This document shows positions 44,681 to 57,218 of a DNA stretch of 64,000 nucleotides, one piece after another (the stretch's first letter is position 1; every line of letters begins with the position of its first letter). Under the pieces are notes generated by a model. That model ran no database searches. It worked only from the letters and a program-made list of their open reading frames with translations, and was not told the DNA's origin. The stretch is from NCBI GenBank assembly GCA_027625915.1, contig JANTQA010000020.1:1488001-1552000 (forward strand). Direction: 5' to 3'. The position numbers and the translations under genes were made by a program. Source of the stretch: Anaeramoeba flamelloides. Taxonomy: Eukaryota > Metamonada > Anaeramoebidae.

Positions 44681-45358
44681 TATATAATTTTCAATTTGGC
44701 CATGTAAATGATATAATATTTTAGTACTTAATATTTTAATTTTTTTTCTTCTTCTTTTTTTTATTTGGTAATTTTTTTTGATTACTCCGTACTCCCAATG
44801 AAAAATAAATTGAGAACTCTTTTAAACACTATTTTTATTCGTTGAATTTTTTGTCAAAGATGATCCAATGGAATTTTTTTTTTGTTAATTGAATTTTGTC
44901 AACCAAAAGAAGAGCAATTTAACAATACCCTTTTTGATCTCAGTTCACCCCTTGAGTATTGAGCAAATCCGCTTTAAATGACTCGACCCTTAATCAAAAA
45001 ATTTACTAAACAAAAGATTTTAATAATAACATTAATTGAAAAAACAAATTAAGAAGAAGCAGTTATATCAAATTTTAGAGACAGAACCCAGAAATACATT
45101 ATTTTTATTTTTATTTTTTGAACAATTTTTTAATTTTTTTGAATTTCCATTTTTTTAATTTGGTATGAAAATATCTTATACTAGGATAGATTCCACTCTC
45201 TTATTTATTAAATATTAACTCTTTTATTTTGGTTAAAGAAATGATTTGAGTTCTTTAGTTTCGAATAAACTGTGGCTCTTAAAATTGGAAAAATGTAATT
45301 ACCTCCTTAAATTATTTTTAATTGTATTAAAAATTTTAATATTAATTTTGGGTCATTT

Positions 45359-45487
45359 ATATACCGCGAAAAACAGGCTAAATGGGCTAAAAGAGCGAAA
45401 AAAAAACTTAAAAAAAGATCATTTGATTTTTATTCAGATGTAAGAAGGAACAAAAAATTAAAACTATTTCAACATGAAGAAAATTAA
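45359..45487 (+). other. Possible C-terminal exon, convergent with MND1
   Basis: A frame reading YREKQAKWAKRAKKKLKKRS, then FDFYSDVRRNKKLKLFQHEE and N before TAA. It is strongly basic and unlike the random translations nearby. An AG lies before GCTAAATGG (45377), but no good upstream exon was found. It ends 86 bp before the MND1 stop codon, so if real the two genes converge. It could be a remnant. Confidence 0.25.
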
Positions 45488-45573
45488 TTTCAAAAAATAC
45501 CAAAAGTTAATTGGAATTTTTATCTTTTCCCCTAGTATTTGAAAAGAAAAAACACTAGTGCTGAAAATAATTT

Positions 45574-46312
45574 TTAGTCATAGTAGTCAATATCTTGGCT
45601 GATCCCAAACCCTTTTCTTAATTGGGCTTCTTGTAGATTAAATTTCTTTTTACAATAGCTAATGGTCTGATAAATATTATCCGTCCAGCGATTCACCGAT
45701 TCTTTCGAGATTCGAATCGACTCTTTCATCGACATGCAGGTTTCAAGATCTAAAGATTCGTACAATTCGATGTCTTCTTCAAGTTTGTCGTTTTGTGTTT
45801 CTAAATCTTCGAGCTCATTGCTCAAAGTTTCTCGTTCTTTTGTTAATTCACGTTCAGGTTGGAGAATTTTGATTTGTTCTTCAAAATTCTTGTTTTCATC
45901 TTCTAATTTTTGGATCTCACCAACAAGCCTTTGGTGCTCAAGTTTTTTCTTTTAAAGGTGATGAGAAAAAGAAAGAGTGTTTTTTGGAGAAAAGTAATAA
46001 AAAAAAAAAAAAACAATTAATAAAAAAGAAAAAAAATCAAGAGAAAGTAAAAGAGGTTAGATTTTTTACTTGGTTATAATTCTGGCTCGGGAAACACCAA
46101 TAGAAATTCCCACTTCCAATTTTGTCTGACTGGATAAAGTTGTCGTCGACTAAAGACTGAACAACTTCTTTAACAGACTGTTTTGTAACGCCTTTTTTTG
46201 ATGCAGATTTTTCAAGATCGGGAAGCTTGAATACCCTTTGTGTGTCAATTAATATTTTTTGTACAATTGCTCTTTTTTCTTCGAGTGATTTTCCTCTTCT
46301 TTTACGAGACAT
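45574..46312 (-). CDS. MND1: Meiotic nuclear division protein 1 (Hop2-Mnd1 complex subunit)
   Basis: Two exons on the minus strand: 46312-46070 and 45948-45574, separated by a 121-bp intron (CAA|gtaaaa ... ttaaaag|AAAAAACTT). The product is 205 residues, the same as human MND1. The N-terminal winged-helix part is highly recognisable: KGKS-like start RGKSLEEKRAIVQKI, KLPDLEKSASKKGVTKQSVK, EVVQSLVDDNFI, GSGNFYWCFPS. Then comes a long coiled coil (KKLEHQRLVGEIQKLEDEN onward), and the conserved C-terminus with ISKESVNRWTDNIYQTISY and FGISQDIDYYD. MND1 pairs with Hop2 and helps the Dmc1/Rad51 filament carry out strand exchange between homologues in meiosis. Its intact reading frame implies the organism keeps a meiotic recombination machinery. 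High certainty from motif order and length. Confidence 0.95.
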
Positions 46313-46867
46313 AACAAAAACAAAAAAAATAAAAATTAATTAATAAAAAATAAAAAAGGTTGAAAGAATAAAAAAAAATTTTAAAAAAAGTTAAAATTAA
46401 AAAAAATGAATTTCTTTGAATTATTTATTTTATTTATACTGAAACTTTCGTGAAGAGATATTCTGTTAAAATTGAAAATATTTTAGTGAAATGAAAGAAG
46501 ATCTGCATTTTAGCTTTTATAAAGAAAATCTGTGTTAAACAAACAGTTAAATCCAAATTTAACTTTTTTAAACTTTTTTCGGTATTTTATTCTCCGTAAC
46601 GTTTACTTTGAATCTAAAAGGAGAAAATTTGAATTTTAAAGAATGGTCAGTAAAAGTATTGTTAAAAGGTTAAACTTTAAATATTATTTTGGAAAATTTG
46701 TCTATTGCATAAGCCTCTTTCGCAAACCAAATAAGAAATTTAACTAGAATTGGTTTGATAATCCAAAACCGCCAGACTAAGAATTTGATCTACTATATAG
46801 ACAAGAATTACGGAGTTAAGCGGATAAATATACTGAAAAATCAGTTAAACATACTTTTTTAAATAGG

Positions 46868-47215
46868 TACATTACCAAAAATTCTTGGTAAGATCCCAAA
46901 AAAAAGAATAAATGAATTTGAAAATGTATGATTCAACACAATAACAGGGATTTTTAATACTATCTTTTCGAAATGGTTTTTTCTTTGATTGACGAATTCT
47001 TAAAAATTTGTTCAAAAAATTGACTATTTTTGTTGATCTCACAACCACCATACAAATTTCGAGAAAAAAAAGTAGATTTAACTTGTATATGTTGTTTTGA
47101 TTGATACTAATATAATACATTATTATTTGAAGTTAATTGGTTTCTTCTTGTAATTGATCTTACTTTTTGTTTTCACAAAAGTTTTCAATTAAAAACCGTG
47201 TTGAACCTTTTTTTC
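46868..47215 (+). repeat. Family G repeat, copy 2
   Basis: Collinear with 29700-30060: ACCAAAAATTCTTGGTAAGA, AATTTGTTCAAAAAATTGAC, AAAAAAGTAGATTTAACTTG, GAAGTTAATTGGTTTCTTC. Confidence 0.5.
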
Positions 47216-47536
47216 TATTTCACTTTTTTTCCAGAAGGATATGTTATAAATGTAATTCAAAATCATCTTGGGGGAAAATTCCAGTCTGAAGCAAACAAAA
47301 TTAATTTTAAATTTACCTTGAGATGTTTCAAAAGAATCAAGAAGTTTTTGGATCAATCAGTGTTAGACTATTAATAATCTAAAACAATAAAACAAATGTT
47401 GTATTTTCACTTTACTTGAACAAATACTTTATTAAATGAATTTTTTTTGTCTATCAACATTCTTTTCCAACACACCAGAGAACTTGTGAATATGAAAGAC
47501 AATTATCATGAAAACCGGAATAAAAAAAGTTTTTAT

Positions 47537-47735
47537 AACATGTTATAAATGTGTTGTTAAGGTGTTATAAAAGTTTAAAATGTTATAAAATTAACTGTTG
47601 CAACATATTAATTGTTATAAAAATGTGTTATAAAATTTGTAACATATTATAAGTCTGTTATAAGAATATTGTTTCAAAAAATATTGAAAAAATCATCAAG
47701 TAAAAGGTGGTTCAGTTATAAAAATGTTATAAACT
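47537..47735. repeat. Irregular GTTATAAAA motif array
   Basis: A dozen or so copies of (T)GTTATAAAA and close variants (ATGTTATAAATG, TGTTATAAAAGTT, TGTTATAAGAA) at irregular spacing. The last copies run into the left terminus of the adjacent element, so the array may be its subterminal repeat zone. Confidence 0.7.
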
Positions 47736-48427
47736 ATTTTTCAGTCAAAGGGGCCCAGTTGTAATGGTATAATACATGTATTTAAAGAGTTTGCATAGAT
47801 ATTCGAAGAAAAATTTTATTTTCAAAATTGAAATCATTTTTTCACATTTCAACACATTTTTGTTTTTTTTTTTCGATTTTTTTTTAAAAACGTCATTCAT
47901 TTGCAAAAAATTTTTTTATTGCAAGATCAATAGTCACTTGGTCAAAACTTGTTATTCTAAGGTCATTGAAACCATGTAAAGATTGTTGAGAAATCATATT
48001 GATTTCTATTGGAATTCAATTTGATCTTTGATCTTGATATTTGTTTAATAAATGTGAAAAATTTTCACTTCATTTTCATTTCCTTTTTCAAATAGAGACC
48101 ACAAATACCAACAAACTTTGTTTGGGGGCTTAATTTCTAAAAGAAAAGTATGGAAAATGAAGTGAAAAATGTTTGATATTTATTATTCAAATACCAGTAG
48201 AAGTTCAAAACAAACATCGTTGTTTTTCTCAATAGGGCCCTAAGAATTTGAGTTTTTCAATTTTTAAGAAAAGCTATTGATTTATTAATATTCTTTCAGA
48301 CATGTATCAACATTTCTTTGAGGTGTATTATTCTGTTTATTTCTGATTTGTTCTTCAAAGGTCAATTATATAAAATAATTGATATTTGAAAAAAACGTTG
48401 GGCCCCTTTGACTGAAACAGAGTTTAT
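47728..48427. mobile_element. 0.7-kb TIR element with GGGCCC in its ends (family K)
   Basis: The left end TATAAACTATTTTTCAGTCA, then AAGGGGCCCA, is repeated inverted at the right as TGGGCCCCTT, then TGACTGAAACAGAGTTTATA: about 30 bp with few differences. The interior has no convincing frame and contains a copy of the small MITE (family D). Confidence 0.62.
47990..48195. mobile_element. Small MITE (family D) copy nested in family K element
   Basis: GAAAAATTTTCACTTCATTT at the left and AAATGAAGTGAAAAATG with TTCAAATACCAGTA at the right, the same inverted pair as at 24830-24999. The left outer end has diverged. Confidence 0.5.
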
Positions 48428-49103
48428 ATATATATGTTTTTATAAAAAAAGTTTTTTATTAGGGAAAGATAATATAAAAACAAAAAAGAGTTAATTAAGG
48501 TGTTACAAACAATATAACAAAGATTTTTTCTTGGTACACACCACAGAAATTCATAATTTGAAAACAAATTTACTCAAGAACAAAATCATTGTTTTTCAAA
48601 ACTTTGTTCAATACTGGTATTTGAATAATTACTAGGAAAGAAATGTGGGGCCTTTTCCTCTATTTCGTTTTCCAAATTGTGATTTCAAGTAAATTTTTTA
48701 GTGAGTAAATTCTGATTTATGATCTTCATTGATTTTTGTGGAATTCATTTCCTTCACTTAGATACTTTAACAAAAAAAATACTCTGGGTTGGTTTTGTCC
48801 ATGAAATCAGATTAAAAGTGAATCTTTTAAGACTCAGTTTACACTATTAAAGATGCTGAATAGTTGTTCTATTTTACTCTTAGTTCTCAAAAAGAATTCA
48901 AATTCTAAAAAATTAGACAAAAATATAAGTATTTTACAGTTAAAATCAACAAAAAAGAAAAATTTTTCATGTGTATCTTGGAATTAAATATTTAAAAAAT
49001 AAATTAATTTTACAAATTTTCAAGTACAAGTTCAATTTTTAAAACATTTCAAATTTGTAAAAGTAACTATGAAAAATATTTAGAACCACTTGGACCATTG
49101 TTT

Positions 49104-49105
<2 letters not shown>

Positions 49106-49136
<31 letters not shown>
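49106..49136. repeat. (AT)n microsatellite
   Basis: AT dinucleotide run ending ATAGATATG. Confidence 0.8.
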
Positions 49137-49137
<1 letters not shown>

Positions 49138-49310
49138 TATGAAATCGGAATAATAAAATATTACTATTACATTTGTAATGTTTTCTAAAATTGATCTCAA
49201 AAGAAATTTTAATTATGAAATTTGTTGGAATTATCCCATTTTTAGGATATGTCAATAATAATGGGGTTATTTTAGATTTTCCTTAAATTTTTGATAAAAA
49301 AAAATTTGAT

Positions 49311-49769
49311 TACAGTGGTCAAAATAATGTGTACATAACGACTATAATCCTTGTTTCAAAATATAAGATAGTGCCCTTTTTTTCTTGTTGTTGTTCCAAG
49401 GCAAAATACAATTGAATGCCCAATATTCTCTAAGTTCAAATGAACTTTGAAGGTAAAAACCTTGATATTTTTTGTAAAATTTTAAATTAGGAATACAATT
49501 TTTTGAAAATTTTTCCTAATTTTTCTCAATTTTTTGTTATTTTTTTTGATTTTTTTTTGATACCAAATTTTCTTAATAATTGACTCTATTTTTTGAGATA
49601 AATTTTGCAATTTGATCCTTCATTTTTAAAATTTCTTTTTAAATAATATAACTTTAAGAAACCAGTACCATACTTATTTAGGTTTTATTATCAGTATCTT
49701 TGATTGGTTGATGTACAGGTCTTATATAAAAAAAAAAAAAAAAACAAGCTTTTTATTTGGAAACTTGTA
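49311..49769 (+). repeat. Family F repeat with Tc1-type terminus, copy 3
   Basis: Starts TACAGTGGTCAAAATAATGT and is collinear with 5818-6260 and 28136-28580, ending AAGCTTTTTATTTGGAAAC. Confidence 0.6.
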
Positions 49770-50014
49770 TTATATTTTTTTGTCTGCGATTTATTTTGAA
49801 CACAATTAAAAATCATCAGATAAACCCATTTTCAAAAAAAACAAAGCTTATATTCATTTGGAAATAAGATACCAATGAAATAAAACAACCAATTCCCCCC
49901 TATGAAGAATTTTAGATTGAAACGTTTTGTTTAAAGTATTTTACTTTTTTTAATCCCCCTTAAATCAAAAAATGAAATATCGAAATATAAAATGAAAATA
50001 CTTGTTTTTGAAAT

Positions 50015-50840
50015 TTAAGGGGGTAGCTACACTATAAGACAAGATAAAAATTTGAGAGAGATGAGATAATAGTATTTTATTTTAGTGTTTGCGCAATTAG
50101 ATTCTCTTAAATTATTTTCAAAAAATTATTTTATATTTTTTTTTTTACTAATGTTAAATGATAAAATAAAATGAAAAGAATTGATAAAATCGGTTGGATT
50201 TTTTTTTTTTTTTTGATTTAAATATTTTTTGGGTGAGAAGATAATTTTGGGTTATTAGCATAAAACTTATGATATTTAGTAGTTTAAAATTTGAGAGAAT
50301 ATAATCATATTCACTTCTCCAATTCCACAAAATCCAAATGTTAAAATCCCTGACAATATATGTTCTGGGATGCTATTATTTTTTGGAATCCTTCTAGCTA
50401 TTAAAATACTATTCTTGTTTTCTTTTGTGATTCCCCCAATTATAATTTTATCATTCTTTTTAAACAAAATTCATTAATCATAAATACCCCTATGAAAAAA
50501 ATAATTCTTGTTACTTTTTGTTGTGATGATTAAAAAAATTCAAAAATGATGAAAAAATAAGAAATGGAAAAATTAAATGTCACGATAGAATGTTGAGATA
50601 ATGATAAAAGATAAGTCATTCAACATTCCAAACACTATTTTAAGCAATTCAACCCAATATTCTATTTTTGCAATTTCTTTGAGACTTTTGAAAAAAAAAT
50701 TAAAAATCTAAAGAATGGAGTTCGTTAAATAATAAAAATCAATGGGGTACAACCCAGGGTAAAAAAATTGTTATTTTTTGATCTTCTTCAAAATTGCAAA
50801 AAAAGTGAAAATTTTTCCTTTACCCTGACTACTCCCTTAA
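50015..50840. mobile_element. TTAA-bounded TIR element, subfamily 2, carrying a short frame
   Basis: TTAA at both edges. Left TTAAGGGGGTAGCTACAC; right GACTACTCCCTTAA. Inside, on the minus strand at about 50455-50276, is a frame with coding-like composition (NDKIIIGGITKENKNSILIA, RRIPKNNSIPEHILSGIL, FGFCGIGEVN) that has no proper ATG and no known motif. It could be a captured host gene piece or a decayed element protein. Confidence 0.45.
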
Positions 50841-51222
50841 ATGGAAAAAATTTTGAGGATAATCTTTTTTTCATTTTTGAAAACGAGATTAATTAAGATT
50901 CTTATTTATCACAAGTATTCGAAACTATTCAATGAAAAAAATACTAAAAAACAAATAAATGAGTAACAAAACATAATTTATCTATTCCGAAACTCAATTT
51001 ATAAAAAACATTAAATTATTAATAAAGTGAATTTTTATCCCATTTATCATTCAGAAAACAAGTAATAAAAATCCAAAAGAAGATCTACAATATCTGAGAA
51101 ACAAAAGAAGATCTTTAATTTGACCTAATAAAAACTATCAAGAATTACTTTTGCCACAACGAATGAAATCATTTTTTGTATTTTTTCTTTCCTCAAGAAA
51201 AACAAAAGGAATTTCATAATTG

Positions 51223-54200
51223 ATGACTGAACCAAAAATAGCAATCGCTTTATATAGCTACGAACCTCAAGAAGAAGGGGAATTGCTTTTACTTGAAGGA
51301 GACATCTTGACTGTTTTAGAAGAAGATGCTTCTGGTAAGTTTTTTCTTTTTTTTGCAAATCAAAAAAAAAACACCAAAACATCAAAACACCAAAATACAA
51401 CTTTTTTCCAATTTGAAAATTTTTTTACTCGTTTTTAACTTCATCCAAAGGTTGGTGGAGTGGCGAATCCAACGGAAAAACTGGGCTTTTCCCTGGATCA
51501 TATGTTGAGTATGTTGATGAACAATTAATTGAAAGTTTAGGACTTGAGCAATTTGAAGAAATCTCCGAAGAATCAAACAACACAACAGAACAAGACCTAA
51601 CCCAACAAGGCGGTGAAGAATATTCTGGGCAAAACATTAATGATGAGAATTATATTTCAGATGAAGAAAATGAAAAAACCAAAGAAACTACCAATCAAAA
51701 TCAACAAGAAATAACCCAAACACAAAATTTTACTCGTAATTTGGGTGGAACAACAATGATATACGTTTGTTAATTTGATTGTTTTTGCATTTTTTGAATT
51801 ACTCTTTTTTGTTCATGAACTTTATACAAATTTTCACAGCACAAACCCAATTTTTAAATTTTTTTCTTTCTTTTGGTTAATCCCATCAAAAAAAAATAAA
51901 AATAAAAAAAAAAAAAATCTACTCAAAAAGGATGGTTATATTTGGGAAGAAAAAGAACCAGTGTTCAAAGTCACAATTGGGAAAACAGTAAAACGTAAAA
52001 AATTGCGTGGAATGAAGAAATACACTGCGTACTTGATCCATTCGGGTGTAAGTATTCGAAGAAAAAATTGGTTTTTCTTCTTTTTTTTTTTTTTTTCTTT
52101 TTATCCTTTAATCAATTTTACCTTATTTCAAAATTTAACCGAATACTGTTTAGTCTTTAACAAATTCACAAAAGAAGAAAAGAAAAAGAAAAAGAAAATC
52201 TTTTCAAAATTTGGTTAATAAGAAACTGACAATAATTTGTAAAAACACAAACCCATTATTAAAGTCAGAAAACTTGCTCTTTTTGACTTCTTTTTTTTTT
52301 TTTTACAAACCTTCTCTTATTTTCGAAGACAGTCTTTGGTAAAATAAAAGGAACACAGTTTTCATTTGGCTTTCCAAAAAAAACCATAAAGGAAGAGTTT
52401 TAAAAAAAATCATTAAAGTCCCCAATTCCACAAGGGAAAATTAATAGTATAGAATAGGCTTTAAAATATTAATGAGTTGACTTTTGATCTTTGGAACATT
52501 TTTTGGAATGCTGAATGAAAATTTTGTTCAATTTATATTTAATCAAAAAATAAAATTACATCAAACGTTTGTCTTTTTGAAGTTTCAATAAGTTGTTGTA
52601 AAAAAACAATTGAGCTTTTTCAAAAAAAACTGTTTAAACTATCTCTCTCGGGACTGGAAAACCGATTAAAGCAAAGACAAAATCCAACACCTATTAATTC
52701 TCGTGACTTCTTTAGTTACAACCCCAATTCGTCCTATTTAACGACTACATTCACATCTGAAGAATTGAAGGGTATTTTGTATCTAATAAATTCATTTTAA
52801 GCACGATCATTTAAGAAGAGAAAAATAAGAGAAAAACCACAAAAACGCCATTTTATACGCGTTTAGTCAAAAATTTTACACAGTTCAATTTTCTCCAAGA
52901 GAATTTTTACACCTTTTCTAAATTGACGACTAAAGATAAAACGAATTAAAAACCATCCAAATTTCAAAAATATTGAAAATACAAATTCTTTTTTTCTTGG
53001 CTGATCTAATTTTTGAATGAATTTGTTGAAAAAATGAAATAAATTGGAATGAGTAATTTCGCTAGCCAAGAATTAGAGTTACTCTTTTTCCAAATGTTGT
53101 TAAAAGTTTTTATTTTTTCTGAAAGAAACTTAAAAAACTACACCACCACCTGAAATGAAAATAAATTTTTTTTTATGAAGCAAGATCTCCAAAGGGACAG
53201 TATCGCATAAAATTTTTGCAAGGAGGGTTTTCAAGTGTATTGTGAATTGCCTTGGTAATAAATCATCAATTTTCCGTTACAATAGAACCCAACTTTGTTA
53301 CTCACAATCAAAATTTTTTAAATTATTATCGATATTTTTTTTTGCACTTTTGAAAAAGTTGAACCTTTTATTTAAATTTCTTTCACAGCAACTAAATAAA
53401 AATTATGTTTTGAGAGTTGTAAAAACCCTTTCTAAATCTACCAGCACAAATATTTGTGATTTTGAATTTGCATTAATCTTGATTTTTTTTTTTTGTTAAT
53501 TAATAACATTTAAGGGATTAGCCTCAACATATCCACGTCTATAATTAAAGTAGGTTGTAATTAGGTGTAAATTATATTAGTGCTACATGGTTTACATTGC
53601 TCTGTGACTCTGAAAAATATCTATTATAAATCTTATTGCACAATAAATTATTACAGATTTTTGACTTATGATCAACTATTAAAAAATTTTCATTTTGGAA
53701 ATTGCTTTTTGATTTAATTCCTTTTCCAAATCTAAAAAATAGAAATCAAAATAATAATATTCCAGTATTTAATAATTCATCTTTATGAAGTTCCAATTAA
53801 AACTATCTTTATCAGAGATAATTTTTAATTTCAAAGATTAACTCAATAATCATCAACATATAAACCCAAAGACTGATTATTTTTGTTTCCTTTTTATAAA
53901 GTTAATTGTAACATCAATATATTTCCAATGTGTGCGAAATAATTGCTCAAAAGAATCATACAGTTAATTATTTAATTTTTTGAAAAATTTACGAATTTTT
54001 TAGTAACTAATCTAACATTTCGAGACAAATTTAAGAAAGATATTTGGCAACTTTGTAGTCTGAATATTGATAATTAAACCTTTAAATTTATGGCGAAATA
54101 TAGATTTTTTTCTGAAATTCTTGAGTTTTTTTTACCAATACAAGGATCATTTTTCATTGATGAGGATCAACAAATAGTACTACTTTGCCAATCGATTTTT

Positions 54201-57187
54201 TAGAGACATTTGAATGATGGGGCACCAATGCGATTTACACCCAATAACAACATACTTTAATCTTAGGCTTCTCCTTGGTAGACGCTAACCCCTTAAACAA
54301 AATGAATCAACCAAAATAATGTAAAATGATCACTTATATCGGGATAATTGTTTTCAAAAGTATCAAAATAATTCTATGAATGTTTTCTACAAGTTTTTAA
54401 TGAGCCCAAAAGTGGAGTTAATTAGTGCTGCAATATCTTTAGGCGATTTTAGTTAATTTAATTGTGAAAATTCGTAAAATTATTACAAATTAAACAATTT
54501 TTTTTTGATGTTAAAAAGAATTTTACCCAAGATTGAAGTTTCTTTACAATCATGATAATAGCTTAAGATTTTTTTTAATTTGAACAAGTAGTTTCAAGGG
54601 TGGTACAAAATAATCGGTGGGTCACAATATCTTAAAAACTTAACTACTTGAGAGAATGTATTTTAGCTATAGAATGTGGATTTTTAAAATCCACATTATA
54701 CAAAAGAAAAAACGAGTATTCGAGTATGGATATATTAGGAATTGTGCTCAGCAAAAAATTACAAATTTAGGATTTGTCCCACCCTTGTTGTCTTGATTTG
54801 AAAAAAATTATTTGTAATTACAAATCCTGACTCAGGAGGTAAAATTAAAAAAATTAATAAATACCTGTTTCTGTTAACTGAAGTTAACAACAAAAAAAAA
54901 AATTTGAAACATTTTTGAGAATACTTTTTAATACCAGCCAATTTTAATTAAATTAGTAAAAATATCCTAAAAAAAATAAAAAATTGAATTAAATCAAGAT
55001 TTTTTTAACGAAAAATTAAATGATCAATTTTTTTTTTTTTACTTGGTTTAATGATGGTTTATGGCCAAAATTAAGTTAAATTCTCGACTTTAAAATTAAA
55101 TTACTTCTAATAAAGATCTACATTTTAAATGATATAATTATATAATCTTAATTTAAGATTTAATAAATTAATTTACTTATTATTTAATGATCAAAAAAGA
55201 AAAAGAAAAGAAAATTTATTATAATTGTTTTGGAAAGTGATATATTAACTAAATCTAAAAATTATATTCTAAATTTTTAATAATAATAATAATAAAAAAA
55301 TAAAATGAAAAAAAAAAAAAAACAAAAGAATTTTTGTGTAACAAGAAGGTATAAACATTTTCTTTGGTTAAGACAAAGATTAGTTGAAAGATACGAAAAC
55401 GTTCCAGTACCACCTATGCCTGAAAAGCAATTTCAAGGTCGTTTTGGGGAAGATTTCATTTCAAGAAGAAGAGAAGGGTTGAATAGATTTTTAAACAGGA
55501 TCTGCGAGCATCCGATTTTACGATCATCTCAAATTTTCCATCATTTTTTAGAGGCAGATGAGTATCAAGATTGGAAAATGGGGAAAAGAGCTGCAGAAAA
55601 GCAAAACAAAAAAGAGGTTCCGTTTTTTAAATCCATTACATGCGCTCAGGAGGTAACAAAAGATTGTGATGATGAAATAACTGAATTCAAAAAAAATATT
55701 ATATCATTAGATAAATGCTTAAAAAATGTTGAAAACGTTGCAACAGATTTATATCTTTCAAACTATCAAGATCTTTCTGCTTCCTATTTAAAATTTAGCA
55801 AGGCATTTTTAAAATTGGGTTCCGAAGCAAAAGGAATAGGTATTTTTTTTCTTTTTATTAATTCTTGTAGATTTACTTTTTTTTAATAATGATTATTATC
55901 TAAATTAGATTTTAATGACAAATCGAAAAATTAGTATTAAAATTTTCTTTTCCATGATTGTGTAAGCTAAATTTCAAAAATAGTGGCAGATTTTTCATCA
56001 GAAAAAAACTTTGTTTAGTTTTTTTTTTTTTTTTTTTTTGAATAATAATGTATTTGACCAAAGTGTTTAGAGATAATAACCAATATAGATTAATAAATAA
56101 AAATACAGTGTAATCATTTTATTTTTTGAAAGACAAATGAAAAAATGAAAAAAATAATAATAAAAAAGTTTGCCCCTAATTTTGAAATTCGTATTAGATT
56201 CTCGGAACATTTTTTTGTATTTGAGTGATATTCTACGCTATTTCCCAAAATACATTTGTATTATAAAAAGTGTGGTTTATAATTTAAATTGAAAAGTTTT
56301 CATTAATTGAATTTTGTAACACTTTTTTTAAACCTTCAATTTAAATTATAAACCACACTTTTTTTAAATGAATGTATTAAAAAAATGCGATAATCTATAA
56401 AACCATGATAATCAAAAAAAAAAGTTATAAAAAAGTGAGTTAAAATACAGTTTTAATTTAATGATGTGTTACATAATGAATTCATAATGTACAATAATAA
56501 TAATTACTATTAATATTTAGTAAAGTGATTATGATTCAATATTCAAAGGATTAAAGTTAATTATTTCATATTTCCATTTTTTTCCTAATTTTTTTTTTAA
56601 TGTTTTATTTGTTCAAATTATTTTTTAAAAAAACACCTGGGAATTTATTTTTTTTGGAACGATAATGGTTGAAAAAAGAACTACCGTGGTGTTGTTCAAG
56701 GATTCCAGTTTTTCAAAAAACACAAACGCCTTTACATATTTTTTTTTTTTTTTATTTTTTATTTTTTCAAATTTCTTTACAAAAAAATTCACAAAAACTA
56801 ATGACTTTTTAATTTATTCTAAAAAACAAAAATAACAAAATATAATAATAATAAAGCTTGGAGAGAAAATTGTTATCCTTGTAAATTTTTAAAAAATGCA
56901 ATTATCAAAGTTGGCAAAAATTTAGGTGTTGAAGGAAAGGAATTAAAAGAGAGAGGAAAAGAACAACGTAAAATCTTTATTGATCCATTAAAAGATTATA
57001 ATCGATTGATCCAAGTATTTGTTGAAACAATAAAGGTTCGAGATCAAGCAAACTTTCAATATGTTTCAACACATGCAAAATATGTAAGTCATTTTTTTCA
57101 TTTTTTGTTATTGGATTTAAATTTTTTTCAAAACAATTATTATTTAATTAAATTAATCTTTATAATAAATTTGATTATATTTCTCAC

Positions 57188-57218
<31 letters not shown>

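Larger units (their letters stand above)
39535..45573. other. Intergenic region with a giant palindrome and repeats
   Basis: Holds the palindrome 40153-40690, a compositionally odd segment to about 41110 with short hairpins, an isolated terminus resembling the GGGCCC-type element near 41650 (GGGCACCTTTGACCG, then TAAGAGTTTATA), a family B repeat (44130-44680), a coding-like frame near 44905-44990 (ends at a TGA), and a possible C-terminal exon at 45359-45487. The stretches between show nothing recognisable. Confidence 0.5.
46313..51222. other. Intergenic region between MND1 and the SNX9-like gene
   Basis: The two genes are divergent, so this 4.9 kb holds both promoters. It contains a family G repeat (46868-47215), a GTTATAAAA array (47537-47735), the GGGCCC-type element (47728-48427) with a small MITE inside (47990-48195), a partial MITE end (about 48605), an (AT)n run (49106-49136), a family F repeat (49311-49769) and a TTAA element (50015-50840). 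Confidence 0.55.
52048..55328 (+). other. 3281-bp intron of the SNX9-like gene carrying transposable elements
   Basis: Lies inside the PX domain: ...YLIHSG | gtaagt ... caaaag | NFCVTRRYKHF. It contains a TTAA element (53510-54296), the small element J (54595-54787), and segments resembling other intergenic repeats (52410-52560 resembles 29490-29640). No other gene is visible in it. Confidence 0.72.
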
